Shown: piece by piece, positions 1 through 12,963 of the stretch
How the letters are laid out: every line of letters starts with the position of its first letter
How positions within the stretch are numbered: the stretch's first letter is position 1
Source: Psettodes erumei
Lineage: Eukaryota > Chordata > Actinopteri > Pleuronectiformes > Psettodidae
Direction: 5' to 3'
DNA: 64,000 bases
Assembly: GCA_016785225.1 (NCBI GenBank)
Contig: JAFBJZ010000901.1
Location: forward strand, 3,472,001 to 3,536,000
Made by a program: the position numbers and the translations under genes
The notes under the pieces: generated by a model
Seen by the model: only the letters and a program-made list of their open reading frames with translations
Told to the model about the DNA's origin: nothing
The model's database searches: none

Positions 1-82
1 TTCCAAGAAGAAAAACAAGAACTGTTTGGTAAATTTTTAAAACTGATAAATTGACAAATTGTTTTTGTACTTAAATTAAGAA

Positions 83-594
83 TCAATTGTTTGTTCCTTG
101 TATGTTCTTTTTCAAAATATTCTCCTGCTCAGCTCTCCTGAATTCGTTATTGGCTTTGACCTTTTGACCTTTCATATATAGCTTAGTCAAACCATATGCT
201 GTATGTAATTGCATAGCCATATAGTGTTTAACCACTATAGACTGTGTTTGTTTTAGCTGTTCACAACCAACATTGACTTTCTCACAGGCCTGCAGGTTCA
301 GCCATGCAGTATCTAATACATAAAAGGTAATGAGCACTAAGTTTACGATGAGAAACAGGATTTATCTCTGAAAGCAAGCTCCTAATCTTTGCCGGTGTCA
401 GTCAGTTTCCATTGTCTCCAATGTTTCCATTGTGACAGCCCCTTCACTCACATTAAAGTACAGTGAATCAGTTTTCTAACAATTGAGTCATAGCCATTTC
501 AACTTTGAGACCTACCTTGCTCTGCAGTAGAGGCAGGGCCGCTCAGCAGAGACAGAGAGACAAATACAGTGAGGAATTTTTGAGGGAAAATCAT
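83..594 (-). CDS. Putative small secreted protein, two coding exons, family not recognised
   Basis: Coding exons on the minus strand are 594-516 and 312-83, giving 102 aa. Exon A starts with ATG at 594 and encodes a signal-peptide-like N terminus: MIFPQK, then the hydrophobic run FLTVFVSLSLLSG, then ASTA before EQ. It ends in a good donor, CAAG|GTAGGT. Exon B follows a TATTAG acceptor, continues in the same phase (G|AT codes Asp) and ends at TGA 83-85. Exon A is preceded by a pyrimidine tract and AG at 604-603, and a strong donor (CTG|GTAAGT) at 763 marks a likely 5' noncoding exon. The mature part is about 78 aa, basic, probably helical, with two cysteines (ACEK and GCEQ). I recognise no family. 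It could be the first exons of a larger gene running off the window. Splice phase and signal peptide are seen; expression is inference. Confidence 0.4.
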
Positions 595-763
595 CCTGAA
601 ATCTAAAAAAGAAGATTTTAGATTTTCATTAAGAAGAAACTGAATAAATAAGTAAGTTTTAAAATATACAAAAAAGCAACAACAATCTTCATCCATTAAA
701 TTGTTTTGTATTTTAACCACTTAAAATTTTGCAAGTGTGTAAATTTGATCAAACCTACTTACC

Positions 764-1375
764 AGCATGAATAAAATAATCTTAAAAGTAGAACTTAAAA
801 ATGAAGCCTGGTTCAGAATCTCAACAGCAGCGACACCTCATGCTGCATTTCATCCAAGAAAGCTCCGACTGAGACTGAGCATGAGATGAACCACAAACCT
901 GTCTCTGCAAACTAAGATGGTGTGACTGTGTGTGTGCCAACGGCTGTGATTGGTCCACTTGTGTAATTATATGTGCTTGCTGCTGTGTGCAGGTGAGAGA
1001 CCTAGATCCTGGCAAGAGAGAGTGGGAGAAAATGACTGTGTGTACAGTGCATATTGAATATCATCTAACCAGCCAGTCAAGTTAAAGTTAAAAAAATTAA
1101 AAATAAATTGGCTCCCTCACAAAGGCATAATTTGGAAGGTAATTACTTTTGACAAACACACAGAGCTCTCTGCAAACACAATGCTCATATGAAGCTAAAT
1201 CTTCAAAGCTCATATGGAATGGAAGCTGTCTGTGTGTGTAATGTAACTATCTGCATACAGCTTACATGAAATATATATATCATACAGTTCCAATTAACGA
1301 TTTCCAAAAGAAACAGATTAATATAAAAGGTCTTTGTCTGCATGTGACACGGTAATAGTGGCAAATCAATGCAAT
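764..1375. other. Gap between the left-edge candidate gene and the fhl1 3' end
   Basis: This holds the presumed 5' noncoding exon of the left-edge gene (from 763 upward, start unknown) and AT-rich spacer. I see no other coding or RNA feature. The two genes run in tandem on the minus strand. Confidence 0.4.
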
Positions 1376-1393
1376 GCTCAGTTTTGTAGAAAG

Positions 1394-1399
1394 TTTATT
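1394..1399 (-). promoter_or_regulatory. fhl1: Probable fhl1 polyadenylation signal (AATAAA, minus strand)
   Basis: TTTATT on the plus strand reads AATAAA on the minus strand, about 490 bases after the fhl1 stop codon at 1884-1886. The stretch between is AT-rich and looks like a 3' UTR. Cleavage would fall near 1375-1385. Other AATAAA-like hexamers lie close by, so the exact end is not certain. Confidence 0.45.
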
Positions 1400-1883
1400 T
1401 CATTGAAGCAACACATCAAGGCATTCAGTTTGTATATATTCCAATTTGATATTTATTTTTCATCTTTCCTGTGAGAGGAAAAATGGTTTATAAAAGTGCA
1501 GAATAGTTTATTTATTTGAAAAATACAATAAGCATAATTATCCCTCAGCAATTAGCAGTTACACATATAGATATAATTTTGATTATTTAAAAAAGCACTT
1601 TTTTTGATCATAGGAAAACATCACCTTTCAAACATACAAACACAAGACATTAAAGTTACTATGTAAGCAGTATTTTTGTGCTTAAACAAGATAAGAAAAA
1701 TAGATTTAAAATGATTCCAATTCATGAATTGATTTTAAATGCACTGCTCATCTAACAGAAACATACAAGCGTTGGTTTTGGAATTTAATAGTGCTCACAA
1801 ATGTCAACTCTGCCGTGATGCAAAAATAAAGCGTAACTGCATAAGCTGCTGTTGAGACACAGTGACCGCTGCTCTCTCCCTCG

Positions 1884-3647
1884 CTACTTGTTGCCACAGT
1901 CGGTGCAGAGGATGTCTCTCCCCTTGGTTACAAAGGGCTTGTTGGACAGACTGAGGGAGCATCTCTTACAGTTGAAGCAATATTCATGCCAGGAGCCGCC
2001 CTCGTACTTCACAACATTCACTCCTTTACCGAAACCTGAGAGGAGAGGAGAGGAGAGGAGAGGTAGAGTTGGTTTATCCGGGGTTTACCTTTGTGCGACG
2101 TCTGCTGCTTCTGGCATGTTGCTTTTAAATGTGCAACTGCACAGCTGTACTATTAACTGTTAAGTTTGTCTTGGCATTAGTCCCCAGTTACCACTTTAAT
2201 TACACTTTATTGGACATTTGAGCTCAGTTTCTTGGTGATAAACATTTCCATTTTGACTTTATGAGCTGACAGAAACTGTCCAGGATGGTTTGGTCTCGTG
2301 TTGGGAAAGCTACGAGTTAAACCAGGCCCTGAGGATGTTGATGAGTGAGTGGGACACAGCCATCACAAGGATTTTTAAAAAATTTCTTTTACCTGTGATG
2401 GGGTTTTGGCAGCCGCTGCATTTCTTGGCCACAGTGCTCTTGTAGCATTCGACGCAGAAGACCTGGTCCTGGTGTTTGGTGAAACTCAAGCCAGCCAGAG
2501 GTTTTGAGCAGGAGCTGCACACGAAACAGTGGCTGTGCCACGGCTGGTCCTGGTAGTTCACTCCTCCAGACGTTATAGGCTGGAGACAGGTGGAAGAGAG
2601 GAGCTGAGTGTACGATATATGTAGGGAAAAAACAAAACAGTAATACATTTAAGGTCTTTCTACTGTCAGAAAAGAAACGATCAAAAACACACCTTTTTGC
2701 AACCGAAACAGTGTTTGGCAAACTTCTTGTCATAGCAGGGGCTGCAGTAAATGTCGCTTCCTTTGGAGAGGAAACTCTGCGACCCAATTGGTCGCTTACA
2801 GTTGAAACAGGTGAAACATTCATCGTGCCAGGAGTTGCCCTTGTACTCCACGCTCTCTGTGCCTGCAGGAGACGAGAAGAGTTGACTTTACTTCAGAGAG
2901 ATGAGTGATGAATACGTGTGATATGGAAAATATGAACAAACTGATCTTTATATTTTTGAAATTTACATTACAAATGTTGCACCCAGTGACTCCAAATATG
3001 AACAATGGGTACTGACTACAAAAGCCTCTTTTTTAACCTTTTTCATGCCATCAGATACAGTTATCGTGTATGTGCCTAAATGTTTTTGATGAATTTTAGG
3101 TTTTCTTAGTAAGTGTCACTATCATAACTGGGTTACACACTAGTGGGCGAGTCTCACTCCTCCCTCCAGCACAATGCCTTTTTTTAAAATTACTCAATCA
3201 GTGTTTGCAGTTCATCGGCCTCACCAGCCAGTATAGGTTTATAGCAGCCATGACAGCGTGGAGCGTCCTCTCTGGAGCAGCACTTTCCACACATGATGCG
3301 GTCATCTTTGGTGCTGAAGGGCTCCTTGGCCAGAGGCTTGTAACACTTGGCACAACGGAAACACTCTTCGTGCCAGTACCGGCCCTTGTGGCTGAGCTCC
3401 TGATGGAGGAAGAGAAGGAAGGTCATGTTTAGCTGGTACCATGGAGAGGAAGAACAAAAGGGGCAACACTGTCAAACTGATCTCATCTCACCTTTGTTTC
3501 CACAGAGATGGGTCGGTGGCACTCGGCACAGGAGTTGGCACAGAACTTGGTGTGGCAGCGGACGCACACCGGCCTGCCCTCACTGCGAACAAACCTCTTC
3601 CCCCCGAGGTCTTCCCGACAGTAGAAGCAGTGCGAACTCTCTGCCAT
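1884..3647 (-). CDS. fhl1: Four and a half LIM domains protein 1 (FHL1)
   Basis: Coding exons on the minus strand are 3647-3492, 3399-3225, 2862-2693, 2579-2393 and 2035-1884. They total 840 nt, or 279 aa, the family's usual length (human about 280). The N terminus MAESSHCFYCREDLGGKRF is the half LIM finger. Four full LIM domains follow, each with the Cys/His zinc ligands: CHTKFCANSC/CAECHRP, WHEECFRCAKC, WHDECFTCFNC, WHSHCFVCSSC and WHEYCFNCKRC. The protein ends DCGNK. All introns are GT-AG and every junction keeps phase. FHL1 is a zinc-finger scaffold of muscle sarcomeres, focal adhesions and nucleus, known for titin and integrin signalling; mutations in human FHL1 cause X-linked myopathies. 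The upstream neighbour on the same strand is slc9a6, as in mammals. Whether this is the a or b teleost copy cannot be told from the window. Confidence 0.96.
2036..2062 (-). repeat. GAGAG/AGGAG short repeat that forms the polypyrimidine tract of fhl1 intron 4
   Basis: The plus strand shows about five GAGAG-type pentamers. On the transcribed strand these read CTCTC repeats ending in CAG, directly before the last coding exon. The repeat supplies the pyrimidine tract of that 3' splice site. Confidence 0.8.
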
Positions 3648-5334
3648 CGTCACACCGAGGGAGACTCACACCTTACAACAAACAGAGGAAGAAGTGAGGT
3701 GACATCATGCTCATCATACAGTCAGCATGTAGAAGTGTTAGTGTTCAAATTGATGCTGATTTGATGGCTGCAACAACCATCAACTTCAACTGCAATAACT
3801 TCAATAATTCTGTGGTCCACAAAAAGTAAAATGCGGACCAGCAAATGTTTTGCATGTTAACTTGATAAATGACATCTTTGTCACATGGTAGATGACTACA
3901 AATAACCACCACACAGAGGTGCTGGTGGTACCTTAGTATATGTAACAGATGAGAAAGAAAACGTTTCAGAGAAATCTTTCCAGGTGCTGTGAGCTTTGCT
4001 TCAGGTTTAATCTGCTGCTTTTCTTCACTTCCTCTGACACTGAACTCTGATGCACTGTAATATTTATTTTCTGTAAAAGCAAAGCTGAGCACACATGCCA
4101 GCTTCTCTGTATATGTGTGTGTGCCATGTTGCTTTTAAAGCTAACCAGCTGCTCTAATCGTAGTGACTACGGAGAAATTAACTTATAATAACATCCTTTA
4201 TTTATGTAGCACTTTTCTTAACAAATTTACAGAGTGCTTAACAGAAAGTTAAAAATGCACAAGATAGACACAACAGATAAGAGAGGAACAGGTAGTTACT
4301 GTGACAGAAAAATAAAATAATGAATAATACCAAAATAAAGACATTAAACAGTCAACTTTACATCTATTCAAGTGTTTGAACTTGAGGAGGGGACCTGACG
4401 TAAAACCACCACATGGGGGTGATGTTGGTGCACTTAATGCAACTGAAGAGAAAGAAAATGATTTAAGAGAATTGAGCTGCTGCTGGTTTTACGACCTCCT
4501 CCATGTAAAAAAGCCCATGCAACTGATAACTACAATTTGATGGTTGATTTTGAGAGCCAGAAAAATGACCAACAACACACATTTGAATCTTTTAATTTGA
4601 GGCTGATTAATTTATTAAGTCAGATTCTTGAATTAAACATGGACATCCCTGTCACAGAAACTAACATCAACACACAGGTGACAAGAACATTTTAAAATAT
4701 ATACATTTATTAAACCTTATATGCAAAATACTGTTTGCCTTAAATACATTCCAGAGTTTGTCCTTTTGTTGGGATTTGTTGTTTAATGTAATTTTATAGT
4801 TACAGATTAAACTTTTTATTCAAAATATATAAGATGATAAAATGTGTTTATCAAACTATGAGTTTATTAAGTGGTTGAAATAATAACATAGTAGTATAAA
4901 AGTCACAGGGGCCTTAAAGGCTGTATAATGAGTGCCTAAATCCCATTAAGGTTTTGATTGCAGGATGTATACTTTTACATTGTGAAATTGGAACTTTGAC
5001 CAAAGTTAAGTACTTTTTCAGCACAGTTAAGTTCCAAAACTAGACAGAGGACATCATTCATCATTACATAACTGATTTCTCACATCACACAATTCCAAAC
5101 ATAGATGCAAAATCACCATGTTGATCACCATAACTCTGATCACAGAGCTGTGATTACAGGGTCAGGATTTCAGACGGTAAATAACACACAACACGATGGC
5201 CATAAAATCACAAACACACAAAAACGTAGAGGAGGAAGAGATGGATAAAGTGTGTCCCGAAGTTATTTCCCACATCAAGTTCACGCTGGTCGACCACAAG
5301 GAATTCTCCCAAACTGCTGTGAGAGAGAGCTGAG

Positions 5335-5338
<4 letters not shown>

Positions 5339-5378
<40 letters not shown>

Positions 5379-5470
5379 TGTGTGTCCGTACAATGAGGTG
5401 AACACATGAAGGAATGCCTGGTATGACTAATGTGGTGAGATCTGGAACGTCGACAAGCCTTTGACAGAAC

Positions 5471-5523
<53 letters not shown>
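5339..5523. repeat. (TG)n and (AC)n microsatellites in opposite orientation
   Basis: A TG run at 5339-5377 (39 nt) is followed 95 nt later by an AC run at 5473-5523 (51 nt). The two are reverse complements, so either strand could fold into a long hairpin. Both are perfect or nearly so, which suggests recent slippage and length variation. They lie inside fhl1 intron 1. Confidence 0.95.
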
Positions 5524-5526
<3 letters not shown>

Positions 5527-8500
5527 GCTCACACACTTCACCTCATACATGGACCACTCCCTAGGAAACCAGGAAAACCACAAACTATAGCTTGCACCTC
5601 CTTGTTGGAGTGGCACGCCACTGGTGGTTCTTGAGGAAGTTTTGCTCTTAGCTCAGCAATGACGTTACCAAAGGTTTTTGGTTACGTTCACGTCTTCCCT
5701 TTTCTTGTGACTTTCCTTTCTCTCGGCAAAGAGTCAGAGATGGGTCAGGGATTAGTTTTCATGGGCCAGGCCTGATGGATATGGACATTTTTAAATACTG
5801 ATACCTGCTCTGATGCTTTAAGAAGAGAAATCTTGGATGTCTCAAATGTTCATCAGTCACAGGTGTAAAGAGGTAGCTGTTGGCTATCTGTCAGGTGCTG
5901 TAACTTGATCTGCATGTCAAGAACTTGCATTACAAGTTGTTCTAGTTTTTAAAAAAAATCCCTCTCCTGAACGTTCATCTTTTCAAGTATAAAAATCATT
6001 ATTCAAAGATGTCACGTTAAAATGGTTTGTTGAGTTTAGGGCCTGCCTGAGGATAAGACAGGATGGTGACAACATGAAATTAGAGTTATGACTTTTATAT
6101 TTTGCTTTATTCTCTTGAGTGTTCATATTGTCACTTCTGTATACAGGATTTAAGCCTTGTGATGCGCATTTAGATACATGCTAACATACATGGAATAATG
6201 TTTTCCATGTTTGCCATCTCAGTTTAGTATGCTGACATTTACTAATTTGAACTAAACACAAAGTACAGTTGAGGCTGACAGGTATGGTGCAGTTTGGCCT
6301 GATGGTTGAAGTAGATGGAAATTCATGTGTGGACAAACTTTAATCATCTTCAGAGCCCTGTGTCCAGCCTAAATGTTCTGTTATTTAAATCCACAAAATA
6401 AGTGTTACCATGTGACTTATTTTGTGTGACTCATTGACTCTTTTCTGTATTTTCCCCATTTCACTCGCTGACCTTATACGCCCTAAATCAGCCATACAAC
6501 TAAACAACAACAAAAAATGGTTTACAATCATTTAAAACTATCTTACCATTGCAGTAATGTTTTTTTTTAAAGAAGATGAGCCTCATATATCTTTTTTATT
6601 TGATTGTTTTAAATGTATACAAATAAAAATAAAAAAAAAAAAATTTTACTATATTTTTAATTTTTTAGGTGCTACTGAGGAATCCAATTCATACCAGTAG
6701 CTGAGAGCGCAACATACATAATAAAAGCTTTACATTGCAAACAGCCTGCTTTAGTCTTAAGCAATTTTATACATACTTTAGTTTGTTACCCAGAGTCGGG
6801 CTGCTGATTGACAAAGATTTGTGGCTGAAGTTATAGGGGTGCAAATTCATAAAGTTGATAAAACAGTTTCTTTTGTGGTCCTGTCTCTCCAACAGACAAT
6901 AACGCTGCAAACTGATGCCGACATCATGTGGAGTGGGCGTTCATCTTCCTTTCAGTGACCTGCTCATTTGTTACTTATTAATGAAAAACCTGCAGCTGGT
7001 TTATTTGTTCGCTGGGCGAGGTTGCTCATCCATCTTCCCTGGAAGACAGTGACTCCGGCCAGCCAAAGACGACACTGATCTGGTATTTACCTGATATAAT
7101 CTCTTTTCCCGCTAAACAAATTTTTTTGGACTTAATTTTGTCATGCATATAAAGCTGTAGGGCAGGCAGTAATATTGCTTGGCTAACAGCATCGTGAAAA
7201 ACGTTATCTGATGAGAGCCGAACAATGGCTGACAGGAAGCGGGCCAGTATCCACACAGGTCTGAAGAAAATAAATCAAGTTTCACTAACGTCAGACGGCT
7301 CAGAGGACAGTGTTGCTGCATGTCTTTACTTTGTTTTTCCTGCAGTAATTATTCTTGTTTTGTCATGGCGCAAAAGCACATATACATCATTTTCTTCTCT
7401 TCCAACTGCCATGACAAAACTCTCGTGTTTGATCCCCATGGAAACTATTCAATGTGGAATTAAGCTCTGTCATGCAGTTGAAGCTGGAGGCAGCATTGAG
7501 GGTAGCCTTGGCTGCAGCCAAGGAAAACTGTGTGTGTGCACTTGTATTAATCACTTTGTGGGGACATAAATCTGTTCGCAAAGTCACATTTGGAGGCAAA
7601 AAACTTTGCCCCATAAGGTAAATATCAGATTTTACAGTTAAAACTTGTGGTTATGATTAAATGATAAGGCTGGCATTATTCTACATTTACCTTACTGTCA
7701 AACTCAAACAAGAGTAAGTTGTGTCAACCAGTACAACAATGTGACTCTGATGTGTTTTTAATCATTTTGACAGCAAAGGAGGTGTATGACAGAGAGGAAG
7801 AAGTTATACCAGGTTCTGGATACATAGGGAACACATGTTAGGACCCATTTATTGTTGGTTTTGATGTATTCATGCCATTAATGGAAATAAGAAAAATATC
7901 TCCAGCCCTATACTTGAAGTTGGGTTAAGTCTCTGTGCAGTCTGCAGCCACTCAGTTTAAAAGACTTCAAACCCACTGCTGACTTAGCTTTAACTTTCCT
8001 CTGAAACCTGTCATCTCCTGCTTTTTCTCTCTGTTTGCTTATCCTTTTCCCACCTCTGTTAAAGTTTCAACCACCTGACTGTAACAGTTACAAACCGCCC
8101 AAACCTAACACATTACGGCTGCAGATCTGTTGTGTAAAAATAGAGTGCGGATAGGTGACATCATGTCCTGTGTACGAGACGAAAAGTCACGCACACATGG
8201 GGGGGGGGCAGAAAAATGAAGAAATGGAGAGAGGGCAGAAACCAGCCAGGGCAAACATGACCAGACAAACTGAAAAAGTGTGTACGTATTATGCATGTAC
8301 CAACCGTGTGTGTTTGTGGGTCTGTGTCTGTGTCTGTGTGCATGTGTGTTGGCATTAGCTTATCGCTGAAGAATGTAGTGGAAAACTGAGAAACAGGAAG
8401 TCTCCATCAGGATGGTGAAATTGGCACCGTACAGCCACACACACAAACACACCCACACAAACTTGAATTCTTTAATGTGCTGGCTATTAACACATATTAA

Positions 8501-8734
8501 ACATCTCTATAGATCCACATTAACACAGACCCTGGCTGAACTTGTGTTACCTTCAGTGTGCTGCAGGTCTGACTCATAAATCACAGAATTGGTATGGCAG
8601 CCAGTAGAAAATATCTTTAAATTGGACTTCCTGTTTGTTTAAAAACAGTGAATGTATGAAATATTCATTATAAGTCCATCCTGATCCAGAGGCGCAAATC
8701 ATATCTGAACTGGACGTCCAGTTGCCTAACAGAA

Positions 8735-8795
8735 GTCTTCAACGTTGACCTTGACCTGGATGACTGAGAATCTTCATAGATACATATCTGAACTC
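8735..8795 (+). repeat. Fragment of a fish interspersed repeat (possible LINE/SINE 3' tail)
   Basis: The text around 8745-8785 (CTTGACCTGGATGACTGAGA and following bases) resembles a tail I recall from many fish genomes. Assignment to a family is from memory only, and the fragment is short. Confidence 0.35.
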
Positions 8796-9748
8796 TTTTA
8801 ATGCTTGAAAATTTTTCTCTTTGTCTACATTGCCCCCCTTTGTGTGTATTTAAAGATTGGTATAATGAAGGAATAATGATTTTTAAATTGCCTCATCTCC
8901 TCAGCATAAAGGGTCACCCATTGTTTAAATGCCAAGGCAACATGATGACGCAATGGTTGGGAAAGAGATTAAAGATTAAAGATTTGTGTTTGTAAGTTAG
9001 TGATGGACTAAATACGAAAAATAATTATGGCTTCACACTATTAACAACAAAAATGCCCATGACAATATCTGGTGTCAAATATGACATCTTCAAAACTTAT
9101 GTCCCAAAAACCAGACCAGGAGATATTTTTTTGTTTGAAATACCAAGCAGTTGGCCAACAAATTGGATGCAGATAAATTTTCTTCCCTTTGACTCATAGA
9201 TAATCACTAATTGTTTCAGCTACGACATTTACTGCATTTTGCACCTGAAATAATGTTTCCATAGTCTAAAGTCTTTTTTTGTCTTTCAGAATGAAGAAGC
9301 AACCTTTCGTTTCTTTGTTTTTCATTTGACTCACAATTCTGCAATGTTCTCACAAAGAAATCTCAGAAGAGGAGGAAGAGGAGCATCAATGTCTGACCCA
9401 ACGAAAGCCTCAAAAGACCTGAAGGCTCTGCATCACCTAGACCTGTGAGTAAGAAGCTGCCTAGATAACAAGGCTGCAAACACACTGAAAGGAGTGAGTT
9501 AAGGCTCCTCTCGGTTGCGTCACGTATTCTGGGAAATGGTGGAAATCACTGAAAAAATAATTGACCAAATTTCACAGATTCATGAAGTTTAAACAGTGAT
9601 ACTGTTTTTTAATCCAATCAAGACAGTTTTAACTTGATTTACAAAACTAATCAACCATAATGCTTAAACCTGTTTGAATTGATATTTTTAGCAGTCACTT
9701 AACCAAACTGGCATTCATTTCCAGCTAATTCCATCCAACTGGATATTC

Positions 9749-9990
9749 TCTTCTTTGAGCACTGTTTTGTCTCCATCAACTCCTGAGAAATGGGAAATAT
9801 CTGAAAGCTCCATTATGTTCACCAGCTCTCTCTCATTTCTAGCCAACATAAAGTGGGTTTATCGGGCCTTTTCCTTTTGCTGAAAACTAAAACCAAAACA
9901 AAGTGCTGAAAGATGTTAAACAGCTTCGTAAAGCTAAAGCTCAACTACAGAGTTGGATCAGTTCACTGTTGGCTTGTAATGAGCAACACT
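9749..9990 (+). repeat. Old fish interspersed repeat copy
   Basis: The string from CTTCTTTGAGCACTGTTTTG through CTCCATTATGTTCACCAGCT and GCTGAAAACTAAAACC matches a common repeat block of percomorph genomes as I remember it. No terminal repeats or coding capacity remain. The family name is not assigned. Confidence 0.45.
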
Positions 9991-11059
9991 TCTCATACTA
10001 CTCGTAGCTATTTGAGCCACTGTTTAAATAAAATTTACTTTAAAGGTCACTTTAAAAGTTGCAGTGTCACCTTACCATGGCCCGACTGCAACAACATTAC
10101 TCTGGGAGTGTTCCCACCACTAACTCCAATCACACTATCTCAAAAATAAATATGTGCAAGTATTTGAAACCGAGCAGCAAGTTCAGCTAAACATTTTTAC
10201 TCTACATCAGCCTACAAAGAAGGATAATTGTTTTATTTGGCTCCGGTGAGCCACATTCCAGGCGCTGAAATAAAGCCCGACGCAACAGATCTGAGTCGTG
10301 TAGAGCGGGGTTCAGAAGAAGCCCAGCATGTCCCACTACAACAGGACAGACATGATGGTTTTACCAGAGGCTGCTGGTTAGCTGAACTCAACCTTTGTCT
10401 GTTTCTGCACAATCTGCTGTTCTGGCCTTTTCCTGCCTCAGTTCTCAGTTTAGCAACTGAGATGCCTTTCAGAAAAGTGCAGCTGACAAAATTGAAAACC
10501 TTCAGCAGCAGCAGTGTATGACCAATTTCCATTTCCATGAATATCCATGGCATTTTCTGTGTGTGTGTGTGAGAGAACCCTCCCCACATCAGTCCTCTTG
10601 AAGAGCTACTGAAAGCCAACGTTAAAATTTAAGGTCAAAATGATCTTTTGGGACGTTTTAAGCCCTCGAGGGTCTGCTTGCATCCAAACTGTTCCACTCT
10701 CCCTTCATAAATCTCCAACCAACAAAATCCCTGCAAATCTCAGCGTCTAACCATTCCTCCAGATTTGTACCCAAAGAATGATCACAACAAACTCACTTGA
10801 ATAGAACCACTTCTAAATTCTAATGTATTAAATGATAAGTCCCCCCCCCCCTTCAGGGGCCCAAACATTAGATCATTACATCAATTAACAGTTAAACCAG
10901 AGGGCTGATTGAACTCACAGATGGGTGACAAATTAAAGGAAAAAAAACAACATTAACCATCTTATTAAGTAGCTCCTATGTGCATTCATCTGTTTGTGTT
11001 AAAGTTCTCCACTCATTTATTTTGATTTATTATTATTTTTTCTCCTGTTACTATTTAGA

Positions 11060-11545
11060 AGCTTAAAGGAATAGTTGGGGTAGGCATGAATTGGCTTTCT
11101 CGGCGAGCTAATACCACTCATACCTGTTTGTGAAATACAAAGTGACAGCATGGAGATGCTTAATTTATCTTAACATTTAAACTGGAGATAGGGGGAAAGC
11201 CAGTCTGGGTGGGTCATTCCAAAGGTAGCAAAAAATCTGCCGGAGAATCAACACTATACCTTGTGTGATGAATGCGTACATAAAATGAAGATTTTACCAG
11301 TCCTCACCAGTTTGGATGGTGATGATAAGACTCCAGCGAGTCACTGCTCCCTAACAAATAGTCCAGCACATAACTGAAAAACCGAAAACCAAAGTTATGG
11401 CAGATTAATTAGTGAGCTTTAGAGGTGCTTTCAGTCAATTTTTTATGTTCGGACAGAGCGAGGCTACCTGTTTCCCAATAACAGATAGTGGTAGTACTGG
11501 GGCTGTTATGCAGCTCCAAGCAGGAAGTGACTGATCAAATATCTT
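11060..11545 (+). repeat. Degenerate copy of a common fish nonautonomous repeat starting TTAAAGGAATAGTT
   Basis: The block opens with AGCTTAAAGGAATAGTTGGG and continues with diagnostic stretches: TACCACTCATACCTG, ACTGGAGATAGGGGGAAAG, CCAAAGGTAGCAAAAAATC, ATAGTCCAGCACATAACTG and TTAGTGAGCTTTAGAGGTGC. These occur in this style in a very abundant fish repeat I recall. The order of some segments differs from the usual layout, so the copy is rearranged or composite. It lies in fhl1 intron 1. Confidence 0.6.
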
Positions 11546-12906
11546 AAAGTGTTAAACTATTTCTATGAATCAAGACATAGCTTGACATTTAATGCTCAGA
11601 TGCCCCTGAAATACTGCGACCCAACTTTGCTCTTTTCTTTTCATAAAATACAAAACAGCACAAACACAGTTTGTATCGGTTAATTTCACAATCACTGATT
11701 AATGTCAGCACACCCTAAACACATCTCAACAGGTTTTAATGGCTGCAGGTCAGGATAAAACACTGCCAAGTCTCTTCTCTGTGAAAGCCTGTTTCACCAT
11801 CAGTATGTCACAACACCAAAACTGTAGAGGTCCATGAAAATCTCCTTTTAAAAACTCTACTAAAAAGTGTGTACCATTGGGGATCAATGAAAAAAGAAAA
11901 CATAGTTGTGCCCGTATCCCATTTACAATCTATCCCTTTAAAATCACAACAGGCAAAATGCAACAGGGAGTTACCATGACCTGAAGTCAGACAAAGTGCA
12001 TTAAGTTTTATGAGCCTGTGATGTATTTTTATGGGACTGAGCTCATGATAATTTCTTTAACACGCAGGCACCAGCTTCAACTCTAAAAACTAAAAAAAAA
12101 CTCCCAGTGGGCTTCAGCGAAAGGTCGGTCACACATGTGGGTCTTGGTTTTCTCACTGTCTGTGTGGTAATGCCTGCTGTTAGAAACAACACAAGTACTA
12201 CAAGTACTTCCATATGACTTCTGAATTCACCAATGTTATCCAGCCTATATCCAAACATTTCATATTAAGATATTGTAACATTTGTGAAGGCTTCATTTCA
12301 TAATGTCCAACATGGTGTTTTCTTCTTTAATCTTACTGGAAAATCTCTCCTTCCCCTTTCAGTCTTGATGTCATGAGTCATTTGACAGATAAATGACCCC
12401 TTTTCTTTAGCAATATATCACAGTTGAAAAAATAACTTAAGTGTTGCGGTTAGGCTCAAAACTCCAACGCCCAAAACTTAGGAGAAAGAGGTCACACAAG
12501 CATATGGTTCTTGATTTTACTGCTCGCAGGATAAAAATGGCTAATAGATGCGACACTGAAGCCATATGCATTGCTTGCGATGGATGTGAACACACACAGG
12601 ACAATAAGAAAAAGCTGAACAGGAATTTTAATTGACCTCTGTGATTTCTTTCTCTTTTTTTGGCCTCAGCAGTTCCATCATTGGGTGAAAAAAGGAGACT
12701 TCCTAACTGGAAACAGATTTCAGGAGCAGCCCAAGCTTCCACAAGTCAGTATGTAACTGTAGCTCTTGCACACACACTCACACACACTTCACACACATTC
12801 ACTTAACAGAGACAGACACACAGCCAACGCCCCAGACAAGTTTGAGGTTTATGTCCTCGTCAGATATCAAAATTCTTATTTGCAAATGAAATGAAATCTC
12901 AAGAGA

Positions 12907-12908
<2 letters not shown>

Positions 12909-12962
<54 letters not shown>
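12909..12962. repeat. Compound (GT)n(GA)n microsatellite
   Basis: GT repeats at 12909-12942 run directly into GA repeats to about 12962. The locus lies about 320 bases inside fhl1 intron 1 from its proposed first exon. Confidence 0.95.

Positions 12963-12963
<1 letters not shown>

Noticed and set aside
3205..3764. Plus-strand open frames opposite the fhl1 exons
   Set aside because: They are antisense shadows of LIM exons; the minus-strand reading matches FHL1 residue by residue with correct splice sites.
5162..5616. Open frames encoding long His-Thr or Cys-Val repeats
   Set aside because: They are translations of the TG/AC microsatellites, not proteins.
7225..7569. Plus-strand open frame starting MADRKRASIHTG
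   Set aside because: No family resemblance and no matching splice partners; it ends in low-complexity intron sequence. It lies inside fhl1 intron 1 on the opposite strand.
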